Assembly: GCA_024364805.1 (NCBI GenBank)
Contig: CM044506.1
Coordinates: 106,111,171 to 106,142,131, forward strand
Source of the DNA: Euprymna scolopes
Taxonomy: Eukaryota > Mollusca > Cephalopoda > Sepiida > Sepiolidae
Length of the DNA: 30,961 bases
Direction of reading: 5' to 3'
Numbering within the stretch: the first letter of the stretch is position 1; the number at the start of each line of letters is the position of its first letter. Of the stretch, positions 20,580 to 30,961 are shown piece by piece. Both the position numbers and the translations under genes were made by a program. The notes under the pieces are model-generated. The model was not told the origin of the DNA and did not search any database. It worked only from the letters and a program-made list of their open reading frames with translations.

Positions 20580-21590
20580 GACAGTCAACCACTAATTTCT
20601 TTCTCACTATTCTTTCAGTGGCCACATCACCTACCAATGGTACTGTAAACGGCTTTATTTCTGCTTGCCTATTCTCTCTATCTGCCTTCTTATATGTTGT
20701 GTTTCTATGTTTAATTGTACATGAGACGAGTAAAAAGTTTCACACCAAATTGTTCCTTTCTTCAAGTTATTTTTAGGACATTTAGAATTTTTTTTTTTTT
20801 TTTCATTTAGATTTAAGAAATGGATCCTTAAAAACAAAGAAAGAGCCAGCTGTGTTTAATTAGAAAAGAACTCTCTAGTTTTTAACTGAATAATGTAGGA
20901 AAAAAATCTGTAGTGATTTTAAATTGATTAATTCGCTTGGTTAAAGCATGGAGACTACTTAATTACACAAGTCGCAAGGCCAGATTAGAAACAGTATACA
21001 AGACTAACAGTCTATGAATAAGAATGAAATAAACTTTACGATAAAAACTAATTAAATTATAATCAACAGAAATTGTATGAAAAAGCTATTTTGTTTGCTT
21101 AATCAGACGAATAATATGTATGCATTCACATCTAATGTTTCATCTATAACAATAATTATAGTTGGAGAACATTTATTGCAGTGCCGAATTTGTAAGGATG
21201 AGGTATTCTCAATTTTGCAATGTTTGAGGCCGCATTTAAAAATTCTCAAAGCAGTTGCTATCAAATCAATTTACGACAACCATCTCTGTGCAAACAAAAA
21301 GTGTACGCCCACAACTTGAAGCTTATGGGTGTATGTTGAGAAGATATGTGTATGTAATAGGATCATTTAGATTTCAGGCTCCCAAATATATATATATTTG
21401 TATTAATTGATGTGAAATCCATTTTAAATAATAATATACTAAATCAATTTCATGTCTGTACATTATCACCCTATACCCCTTTTTTAAAAAAAACTGGAAT
21501 CACTCGATTGCCAAAAAAAATAACTTATTTTTTGTTAAATTCCATCTGATGTTACTATGTTAGCAAAGGTGAAACTCTAAAATACATTTT
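20580..21590. other. Presumed intron; acceptor-like site at 20618
   Basis: A good acceptor-like run (TTCTCACTATTCTTTCAG) ends at 20618 and is followed by a frame reading ATSPTNGTVNGF. No convincing phase-compatible donor follows, so I do not call an exon. A frame at 21077-21319 includes CRICKDEVFSILQC but no known domain. Confidence 0.35.
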
Positions 21591-21880
21591 CTTGGCCTTC
21601 AGACTAAGATCAATGTGTAGTATCTGCTCTACCTGAAGATGGCGCAATAATATTGTAGGAGTTTGCGTTCATGTCCATAGAATGGAAGTATATCGCAAAC
21701 TCCTATAAGAGCTTTGGAGATAGATTCTCCCTCAACATATGAGTAGTTAGATAAGTATGTTTTAGTCTCATGGTTCAATAATGCTGTTGAGGCTGCATTA
21801 GTGCTGAACGTCTATAGAAACTCCAACAAGTGTTTTGAAGGTAGGTCCCCATAAGTACAGCAGCGATATATAACAGATAA
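21591..21880 (+). repeat. U2-snRNA-headed retroposon-like sequence, copy 1
   Basis: 21591-21630 reads CTTGGCCTTCAGACTAAG then ATCAATGTGTAGTATCTG. It matches U2 snRNA from CTCGGCC onward at about 34 of 39 bases plus one inserted base, and includes the GUAGUA branch-site-recognition segment. The rest of U2 is absent. The following sequence holds an inverted pair TAGGAGTTTGCG/CGCAAACTCCTA (21656-21706) and a diverged duplication of a block ending GTCCATAG...AACTCC...TTTGxAG. The 3' limit is uncertain. Confidence 0.55.
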
Positions 21881-23626
21881 AGAATACAACTGTAGAATTT
21901 CCATAGTAAAGAAAAAGAACTGTAAAAACTATAGACCTATTTAGACACTAGATGAGCTATTTGTCTGTGTATTATATGTTTAAAAGAAAAAAATGCTTAT
22001 TTGTAAGGAGCATACAGTTAACAGCGTATTTGAATTTAAGAATAAGGGTGCATCTCTCCCAGTGAATTAATGCGCCTTCAGAGACCAACCTGGAAATACT
22101 GGATCCAAAAAATAAAATCATTTTTTCAATCAAATTAAGATTTGAATTAGAATGTTTATATAATTAGAAGATGACACAATTTTAATGGATGTGTTTGATA
22201 TCTTTTCACTCCATGTACATCATCTGTTGTAGTGTTGTCTGTGTCGTAAATCTGTTGTCTTCACTGTACTCTCTTTTAACTCATTGCCTGAACTTTTCAT
22301 TACTTTAATTGCCATTTTATTTTTGATAACACATTTTAATCAACATAATCTTATTAACGCATCTCATTCTATTTCAGACGAATTCTAATCATGTATAGAT
22401 TCACGTTTATGCATCTTTGATGACTTTTTTTTTGTCTGAAAATTTTATTATAAAAATCTAAGCACGAGTTCTAGAACTTGTAGAGTTACATATCATTTGG
22501 CAAGGTTTGCCATATCTTTTTTTGTATATAATATTAAAAAAATACTTTGAAAATGAATAAAGGCAAGGGGGAATCGTATTATATATAAATACGTTTTCAA
22601 AAATGTTTACTCTTTAAAACAAAAAAATTGGCACTATTGCACTTTAACTAACCAGAAATATGTTTTTGTTTTCATTTTTGGAAGAGGAAGTAAGAAAATT
22701 GGGAGACAATCCATTTTTTTTTTTTTTTAAATAAATGTTTCAATATGTTTTCTGTTGTTTTACATCGTTATTTCACTTGATCTTGTTTTTAATTTCCAAA
22801 AAAGTTTGGTTTGAAAGATCCTTAAAATTTAGATTGTTTCCTCATTTCCATACTAGAACTCTTCCAAAAATAAAAAAAATACTTCCGGTTAGTTAATATG
22901 CACTAGTACCAAGCACTTTCATGAATGAGTTTTTTTTTTAAACAGTTTTGTCCTGAATGTTTGTTTTTATTTTAATGTGCATGTTTTCATACATTTTCTC
23001 CATGCTTTATTTTAATAAAAGACAATATTTTATTTTTATAGTTTAATACAGAGAACCATAATGAAGTTATATAAAAGAGAAAAGTATTAATTAAATGTAA
23101 TACCAAATTAATGTCTATGCCTGAAAATTAGCTTTTAAACTGAAACTAGAAGGGGAAAAACAATTGATAAACATTCAGTTCGTTCATTTTTTTATATTGT
23201 GAAACATATGTGATTTTGAGATTTTAGTTAATAAATACACGACCCGTGATCCATTTAGTAAATGTGGATACATTGTACATTAGTTTGCATATTTAATTAA
23301 ATGATATATATCTTTAAATGATTGGGAAGATAAATTAAGTAGATATTTTAAAAGTACATTTATTTATTAGTAGGTTATGGAAGCTGTGTTAGATTGGAAG
23401 AAATTGTTTAACTATTTATTTCTTATTAATGAAAATGCTAATATTTTCCTACCTTTGGCATCGACTCAATTTATGTTTGAAATATTTGATTAGGAGATTA
23501 AATGAAAATGCGTTGTCTGATTGAACTCACAGACTTCAAATTGTGAAACTTTTGGCTTTAATGCAATTCCTTCCACCTATTCCCTTCCTTCAACCATTTT
23601 TACTCATTCGCTCCTCGACTATTTAA
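21881..23626. other. AT-rich DNA, no gene seen
   Basis: No feature recognised; T-tract at 22713-22728. Confidence 0.45.
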
Positions 23627-24411
23627 TACATATGGGACGTTTCCAATATTTTTTCAAATACAATTACTGATTCCGATTCTTTATAAATCTCTAAATATTT
23701 AAGTATAAAGTTGTTGTTTTTTCCCAATTACCGTAAACACAAATGTTAAATGTGCAGATATTTTCTCAAACGTAAAAACACACTTGTGTGTGTGTGTGGG
23801 GGGGGGGTATCTATAGATTTTAGTTTTTCTGGAAGTTTAAAAGTTTTACTGGAAATTTAAAATTTATTATTAATTATTCCTATTAACAATGGAAGATTTT
23901 GTTTTAAAAAAAAATCAAATAAAAAAAGATAATTAAAGGAATCGTTTTCTTTGGCATCAGAAAATAGACACACATTTTTCCGATTCCGATACTCCCAAAC
24001 TTTCTGATTTTTTTCAATTCCTAAGTTTGATTAAAAGTCAAAATATTTCATGTGTGTGAGAGAGAGAAAGCAAGATCTGCAAATATATTTCTTTTTTACA
24101 TGGAGTGGTCGTATTTATAGACAAACATATTTTTAGATACAGAAACCCAAGTTCTACCTTCACAGTTGAGATCCCTAAGATGTAAAGAGAGCCTTCAAAT
24201 CTAGAAGTTTCTTCCCCAAACCCGCTGGATTTGATATTCCCTTCCGAGTTCCTCCTTCTCCAACTGTACTGACATGCAGAAGTTCAAGTGTAATGTGAAC
24301 CGACATCTTGCTGTCCAACTCCCCACATAGTACCCCTGTAGCTTATGTCCCTGATAGTAGCCCCCGACATCAAAGTGGCAATGTGCCTTGTTTGGGGTGA
24401 AATTGTAATTT
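23627..24411 (-). mobile_element. Second, inverted copy of the hAT + LINE-tail composite
   Basis: Reverse-complement homologue of about 4188-4834, at both the AT-rich part (23640-24010) and the LINE-tail part (24160-24411). Shared blocks include GTTAAATGTGCA, CTGACATGCAGAAGTTCAAG and CTTATGTCCCTGATAGTAGC. The terminal repeat at its left edge is degraded, and the other hAT end beyond 24411 is missing or unrecognisable. It also carries a short GT-run with G9 at 23784-23806. Confidence 0.75.
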
Positions 24412-25925
<1,514 letters not shown>

Positions 25926-26600
25926 CATTATTATTATTATTATTATTATTTTACATGGTGGTCGCCACTTATCAAGGCCCAGAAGCCACTCGGGGATAAG
26001 GGTTATTGTGTGTACAGTAATCAATGGGATAGTATCGTAGTAATAGTTAGTACTGGAGATTTGATAAAGTGTCATTACTTAAGGGGGCGGTTCATCAGGA
26101 ATTTGTTTGTGTTGGACTTGAAGACATCTAGGTTGAAGTCGGGGGGGGGGACAGGCAAGCGGCAGAGAGTTCCACAGGCGTGCAGTTCTAAGAAAGAAGC
26201 TTTGTTTATGGAATCTACGTTTTGATTTAGGCACAGATAAAGAGTAGGGAACATTATTGACAGTGGTTTCAGCTAGTAGGGTGTTTTTCGTGAAAGATTG
26301 GCGAGGGGGGACCAGAGAATGGAGCTCAGACGAGCACTTGCCATGGAAATAACGATAAAACAGAGACAGGCTCCCAACACAGGCCACAAAGTCTATTTTG
26401 TACTCTGTCAAGACAGGATAGGCTGTTTTTAGCAGCTCTTGCCCAGATGTGGCAGCCGTACTCCATCCTTGGACGTACTTGGTTTTTATATAGATAGAGA
26501 ATTGCATCATTAGTGAGCTATCTTCTGGAGCGGTAGAAGAATCCCACCATTTTCCCAGCGACCTTGGCCACCGACTTGATGTATTACAGTTTAATATGGC
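25926..26600 (-). pseudogene. CR1/Jockey-like LINE 3' end with (TAA)n tail, copy A
   Basis: One - strand frame gives KVAGKMVGFFYRSRR, then TNDAILYLYKNQVRPRMEYG and CHIWARAAKNSLSCLDRVQN. A shifted frame then gives SLSLFYRYFHGKCSSELHSL, KRRFHKQSFFLRTARLWNSL. This is the end of the RT ORF of a CR1/Jockey-superfamily LINE. At least one in-frame stop and one frameshift make it dead. About 130 bp of 3' UTR follow and end in (TAA)n at 25926-25953, a typical LINE tail. The copy is heavily 5'-truncated. Confidence 0.85.
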
Positions 26601-26717
26601 CCAACACAACAAAGTCATATTTTGGCAGATTACAAACATTTCAAATATTTGTGAGAAAAAGAAAAAAAGATTTTAGATATGTTCTATGTAATTTAATTCT
26701 TTAATTTAATTCATATG

Positions 26718-27150
26718 AATATCCTTTATTTTCATGGTAGGTGCTTGATTGATGAACTTCAATCTCTGGTCCATTCCCCCCTGTAAAACATTCACAGTAA
26801 GAACTCGTCTAACTACAACCCTAGCAAATTTTTTTTTTTTTTCCTTTCTATGTGTACCTTAAAACCAACCCAGAATTTCCATGAATAAAGTTTTATCATA
26901 GAACTTCTTACCTGTGGAACAAAATACTTAAGGCCACTTTGTCTGATGGGTTAAAATATAGTCGTCTTCAAGACCAATGTCAACAAATACTTGCAGAGTC
27001 GTCCTTTTAAATAACCAAATTCTGACCACTCCACCTATCGTTTGCAATCCTCTCATAATATTGTTCATCCAGCTTACAATCTCATTAATACTTATCCTCG
27101 AGTGGCCTCTTGTCTTAATAAACGATAACCCAGAAGTTGTTACAAAAAAT
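26718..27150 (+). pseudogene. CR1/Jockey-like LINE 3' end, copy C (opposite orientation)
   Basis: The + strand reads LYFHGRCLIDELQSLVHSPL, later FYHRTSYLWNKIL, then a 3' UTR whose CTTATCCTCGAGTGGCCTCT matches copies A and B. A T-run at 26828-26842 interrupts the coding part. It is more diverged from A than B is, which suggests an older insertion or a related subfamily. It lies head-to-head with copy A. Confidence 0.75.
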
Positions 27151-27633
27151 CCTCCAAGTTTTCTTATATGATTTCTTAAATTTAATGTTTCTAGAAAACT
27201 TAGAAAATTAAATCATCATCTTCACTTCGTTAAGAAACTAAACTTTCTTATCCTGTCAAAATCCATCTTATTAGAACTGGAATGGTCAGAGCATTTTCAA
27301 AGAAAAAAATGATTTTGAGTTTGGAACTATTTTAGTCATTCGTGTCATCAAACATGATCATCACTTTGACTTTTTTTGCAATTTATCTGCGTGCTTGACA
27401 GTTTGCAAAAGCAACATGTCTTATGGCTCAGAAGATAATGCCATGTGTCCATTGTTACTTTTGTTGTAAAAGGGAGTCACCACTTATCAAGGGACGAAGG
27501 CCACTCAAGGATAAGGGTTAATGAGTGTACAGTAGTCAATGGGAAAATGTCGTAGTAATCGTTAGTAGTGGGAATTGAGTAAATTGGATTAATTAAGAGG
27601 ATGAGTCATCAAGAATTTGTTTACGTTGGACTT

Positions 27634-27861
27634 AAAGACAACCATATTGTACCTATTTACTATGCCTCCCCACGGGGCAGAGTTAGACACCAGGGTCGTT
27701 TTTTAATGTGGAGAAAAGGTACAAAAATAAAAATTGTCTCAGTCGTGAAGGATTTCTCCTCCACCGAAAGAGAACAAGAAATGGAAGTGCAGCATCTGAA
27801 GAACAGATACTACACTTTGATCTTGACCAAAAGGCCAAGATTGAAAGACAACCATATTGTA
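27634..27861. repeat. 18-bp target-site duplication around the U2-headed insertion
   Basis: AAAGACAACCATATTGTA occurs exactly at 27634-27651 and 27844-27861. Removing one copy and the insert restores alignment with LINE copy A across the junction. An exact 18-bp duplication is in the range produced by LINE-type target-primed reverse transcription. Confidence 0.85.
27652..27843 (-). mobile_element. U2-snRNA-headed retroposon, copy 2, 192 bp
   Basis: On - its 5' end, directly against the target duplication, reads CTTGGCCTTTTGGTCAAG then ATCAAAGTGTAGTATCTG (27840-27801). It matches U2 snRNA at about 36 of 39 bases with one extra base after ATCAA, the same position as the extra base in the 21591 copy. 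U2 homology ends near TTCTTCAG. About 145 bp of unrelated body follow (GGTGGAGGAGAAATCC, later CTGCCCCGTGGGGAGGCATA), with no poly-A tail. It is either a SINE with a U2-derived head or a U2/other-RNA chimeric retrocopy. Confidence 0.75.
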
Positions 27862-28164
27862 GCAAGCAAACAGAAGAAAGTTTCACAGGTGTGCAGTTCA
27901 CTTAAGTGAACAATAAAAATATTTCTGTATATTTACCTGTGAAACAATGGATGACCTACTTGATAAGTTTTTCATGAAAGATTGGCGAGGGAGGGCCAGA
28001 GAATGGAGCTCAAACGAGCACTTGCCATGGAAATAACGATAAAACAGAGACAGGCTCGCAACGTCTTTTCTATGGGAGAGGGGTTGCAGGGAAGAGAAAA
28101 GGGCATCCCCCACCAAGCCACGAAGTCTATTTTGTACTCTGTCAAGGGAGAATAGGCTGTTTTA

Positions 28165-28985
28165 CTTGGAGGAATGTTATGGAATGCTAAAGGTCTTAGA
28201 GTGAATGCCACCAAAACCAATTGTTGTGATTGTCGTGTTGGAAACCTTTCCAACAGTTTGTGTAAAAGGAGTCGAGTGAAATCATTGGGCATTCAAGAAG
28301 TGCAGTGGAATAAGAGAGGATAACCAGTTTGGGTGAAACAAGTGTAAGACAATGGAAATGGATTAGAACTCAGATGTGGAGAAAGTGTATTTGGATGGTG
28401 AAGCTATTGAGATTATTGAGAAGTTTTGTTACCTTGGTGATACCATAGCAGCATCGCTATTGGAATTGCAAGGATTATCAGTGGATGTAACAAGGTTAAG
28501 GAACTTTTACTATTACTAACCGGCAGAACATTGTTGTCAATAAGAGGGAAGGGTAAGTGAAACCTGGCAAGTGAGAACTGAAGACATGCTGTGCATGTAC
28601 AGAAATGATATGAGAATGATATGATGGAATGTGTAATATGAAGCTTAATGACAGACTTAGATCTGATGACCTCTGAGGAAGATTAAATCTAGAGAGTATA
28701 TGGAGATGTATGTAGAAGAATAGGTTTTGCTGTTAAAAGAATGGGTGAGAGTTTTAGGGGTTGGTAGATGTAAAACAGTTGAGGTAGCAGGTTCAGTACA
28801 CAAGGAAAAGGGGAAGGACAAAAGAAAAATAGACATAGGGGAAGTAATAAAAAATGGAGAGGAAGAGGGATAAATATAGACCTGGCTAGAGATAGGTTAG
28901 TTTGGAAGTCAATTTCTAAAAGCCATTTAATACAATCTAGTGTGTAAAAGAGATGTTAAACGATGATGATGATGATGATGATAGT
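28165..28985 (+). pseudogene. RTE-type LINE 3' end with (GAT)n tail
   Basis: + strand pieces read NAKGLRVNATKTN, then a decayed Cys/Lys-rich stretch, then CYLGDTIAASLLELQ. After that come VRTEDMLCMYRND, MKLNDRLRSDDL and ESIWRCM. The order matches the end of RTE-family LINE ORFs. Many stops and frameshifts are present. It ends at GATGTTAAACGATGATGATG (28952-28982), the usual mollusc RTE-type short-repeat tail. Homologous to 5775-6160. It abuts the truncated end of LINE copy B with no spacer. Confidence 0.8.
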
Positions 28986-29470
28986 CATTTTAAATGATGA
29001 TGATGATTTCTTGGCTGAAAATACTATTATGCCACTTAATAATGTTTGCGATTCCTAAATAATCAGCACGTTTGTTTTTTTTTTTTTGGTTTTGGTTTGA
29101 TTTCTTATTTCTATGTTGTGTTGTTGGAATTGTTGTGTTCTAAACAGCATGTTAATGGTTTTATTGCACCTCTATATACTCCAGAGAACATATTTCATAA
29201 TAAAATATATGAAAAAGAAAATATCTCTTTCAAGTATGTTTTTTTTTTCAGAGTTCTTATATGTTTCAAATTGTTGTATTGCATGAGTTGCCTTTTGTCT
29301 TCTTTTAAATAAAATTTGCAACATTTTTTCATGTTTGCATGTATAAACGAGTCTTTGAATTGATGTTCCTTATCGAACATTTATTGGATGTTTACATATT
29401 AGGGACATGTCTTGCATCTGGAAAGTCAAAACTTATAAACAATTTATGTGGTGCGACATTTTTCATATAT
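28986..29470. other. AT-rich DNA, no gene seen
   Basis: A second short (GAT)n at 28995-29007 follows the RTE tail. The Phe-rich + frame at 29046-29312 reflects T-tracts. Confidence 0.45.
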
Positions 29471-29840
29471 TATGAGGATCGTTCCAAAAGTAAAGCTTCC
29501 TATGTTTTTTATAAACTCAAAACGTTGAAGAGCTACAAAAACGGTAGTGGTACCATTAACACAAGCCATCTTTTGTGTTCCAGGATTTATTTTTCTACAT
29601 AGTCATGACTATTCTCAATGCACTTTTGCCAACAATTCAATGATGCATCTCTGCTTCTGACACACATTCATGACAGGGGTTGTGTCTCACGCTGTCAATA
29701 TCTGCAACAGAGAGATGAAACTTTCAAATGAGGAATGAATAAGTTCAGTCAAAATAACAATGCAATTTGCAGTCTCCTCTAATCCAATCGGGTGAAATAA
29801 ACAAAAATAGGAGGCAATACTTTTGGAACGCCTCATCGTA
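29471..29840. mobile_element. mariner-type miniature, 370 bp
   Basis: The left end TATGAGGATCGTTCCAAAAG and the reverse complement of the right end, TACGATGAGGCGTTCCAAAA, form inverted termini of about 35 bp. They continue as GTAAAGCTTCCTATxTTTT and GTATTGCCTCCTATTTTT. GTTCCAAAAGTA-type ends and TA borders are typical of Tc1/mariner. The interior (CATAGTCATGACTATTCTCA, then AATGCACTTTTGCCAACAAT) resembles mariner sequence on -, but no transposase frame remains. Confidence 0.75.
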
Positions 29841-30051
29841 TATATGTGTTGCACTTAGTTGTAATTTATAATGTGTTTTCCACTGTTATGTGTGTACGTA
29901 CATATAAACTTTCTCTAAACGAAATATCTTTAAATTCTAATCTGAAATCCAAATTGGATGTGCAATTAAAATTTTCAAGGTCCTTGAATTTTCATATTGT
30001 AAAAATAATAATTACATTTTTTTATGCATTTTTCTTGTTTTCTTTTATTTG

Positions 30052-30103
<52 letters not shown>

Positions 30104-30600
30104 TTTATTCAAGATTTATCAAGATGAACAATATTTATGAGAATCTGTTTGAAAGAAGAAAATCTTAGTTTTGTTGTTTGAAAAATATATATATTTCTTT
30201 TTTTTTTATAGTCATTTTTATATCATTTTATGATATACATATATATCATGATTATTTTATTATATATATTTTTTATGTATGGAAAAAGCAGATGCATCAA
30301 AACAATAAAATCAAATTAGGTCTTAACGTGAAGTATTTAATCGTCCATCTTTATTATTAACAAGACTTAATCAGAAATTAGTGAAAAAAAAAAGTCTTTT
30401 TGATAATAAATATTAAAAATCTCAAACAGTGAATTTTATTCAATTATTTTGGTCTAATCGCTTTTTTTCGTCTATATTTAAATTCTGTTAGATTTTATCC
30501 AAACTGTTTTTCTTCAGAAAATATATAAACTCTTTTTTTAAATATTCTCATTTAACAACATAATTCAGAATTCTTAACCCAACACTCATTTTAATGTAGT
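29841..30600. other. AT-rich DNA with (TA)n at 30056-30100
   Basis: Besides the (TA)n run of about 22 units and T/A-rich sequence, nothing recognised. The frames 29846-30103 and 30178-30360 are low complexity. Confidence 0.5.
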
Positions 30601-30890
30601 AAACGTTTACACACATAGACCCAACACGTTGTAGACTCAGTTACAAACGAGACAAAGAATAGGAAAGAACTTCAACTTGCTCTTTCAGGTTTGGAGAAAA
30701 GGCCTTTATTCCTCGTTCTCCTGCCACACATGAGTCTTCTCTAACGTCTCGTCCGTCTGGGCACGCATTCTTTTTCCTTACTGTGACGTCACTTTTCACA
30801 CAGCTCGGTTATTTGCCTACAACTGCCATATGCATGTCTGCGCTTTTTTACATCATGGTTGAGCGCCATCTGTGGACCAGATGCACTAAA
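30600..30890 (-). other. Less AT-rich block with CRE palindrome; possible LTR-like fossil
   Basis: Clearly richer in G+C than the rest of the window. It contains GTGACGTCAC (30783-30792), a perfect CRE, and on - an AATAAA at 30709-30704 followed by CT-rich sequence and TTTGTAACTGAGTCTACAAC. The order promoter-like, AATAAA, short tail on - is what a solitary LTR would show. Ends, primer-binding site and target duplication were not recognised. It could equally be a host promoter or enhancer. Confidence 0.3.
30784..30791. promoter_or_regulatory. CRE-like octamer TGACGTCA
   Basis: A perfect palindromic CREB/ATF-type site within GTGACGTCAC in the only less AT-rich block at this end of the window. 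Function is inferred from the motif alone. Confidence 0.35.
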
Positions 30891-30961
30891 TAATTTTTTT
30901 TTTCTTTGCTTTATAGTTTATTTTTGTTATTTATTTTTAGTATTCCTTGGGGGAGAGAGTC

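Larger units (their letters stand above)
27465..28164 (-). pseudogene. CR1/Jockey-like LINE 3' end, copy B, interrupted
   Basis: The - strand shows PLTEYKIDFVAWWGMPFSL and VASLSLFYRYFHGKCSFELH then SLALPRQSF, followed by a 3' UTR matching copy A (GGCCACTCAAGGATAAGGG on +). Homology to A stops at about 28164, the 5' truncation point, where an RTE element begins. It is split at 27652-27843 by the U2-headed insertion. The stretch 27900-27950 does not align with A and is locally rearranged. Confidence 0.8.

Noticed and set aside
19973-20595. Apparent 186- and 194-residue frames on both strands
   Set aside because: They are almost entirely Ns of the assembly gap.
26079-26639. 186-residue - frame as an intact host gene
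   Set aside because: It is a piece of a dead CR1/Jockey-type LINE with its coding split over two frames; related copies lie at 26718 and 27465.
27601-27909. 102-residue + frame as a gene
   Set aside because: It runs antisense across LINE copy B and the U2-headed insertion; no host protein similarity seen.

Overview
This window looks like animal nuclear DNA, and no prokaryotic gene organisation is visible. It is very AT-rich and dense in (TA)n, (CA)n, (AAT)n and (GAT)n microsatellites and poly-T/poly-A runs. It carries decayed LINE, hAT, mariner and tRNA-SINE-like pieces and has one run of 496 Ns. The mix of RTE- and CR1/Jockey-type LINEs with a Penelope-type hammerhead and huge AT-rich introns suggests a mollusc, probably a cephalopod such as an octopus. 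That assignment is inference.

Host coding content is tiny. One short exon (10529-10612, + strand) has a polypyrimidine tract, CAG acceptor, GTAAGG donor and 28 phase-0 codons. Its peptide resembles the coiled-coil segment of neuron navigator proteins (NAV / unc-53 / sickie). A weaker candidate exon (8119-8215) ends in the matching phase. If both are right, most of the window is intron of one + strand gene, with at least 20 kb of intron after the second exon.

Layout. 1-2.8 kb: microsatellites and a 37-bp minisatellite. 2.79-2.90 kb: an inverted repeat that encodes a type I hammerhead ribozyme on the - strand. 4.15-4.83 kb: a hAT-type element with an exact 8-bp target duplication that carries a LINE 3' end inside it; a second, inverted copy lies at 23.6-24.4 kb. 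4.95-5.03 kb: a MADE1-like mariner miniature. 5.8-6.2 kb: an RTE LINE piece. 6.7-7.2 kb and 17.2-17.7 kb: two copies of a foldback element with a tRNA-Arg-like core, the second nested in another repeat (16.7-18.2 kb). 8.1-10.6 kb: the two candidate exons. 12.5-13.15 kb: a LINE tail with duplicated 3' units. 15.6-15.94 kb: a second hAT-like element. 19.2-19.65 kb: a long-armed foldback. 20.04-20.54 kb: assembly gap. 21.6 kb: a U2-snRNA-like head. 25.9-29.0 kb: a LINE graveyard with three CR1/Jockey-type 3' ends and one RTE 3' end. One of these is interrupted by an 18-bp-TSD insertion that begins with a U2 snRNA 5' end. 29.47-29.84 kb: a mariner-type miniature. 30.6-30.9 kb: a less AT-rich block with a CRE palindrome, possibly LTR-derived.

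The most interesting items are the two U2-headed sequences, the hammerhead, the tRNA-cored foldback family and the hAT that mobilised a LINE tail.
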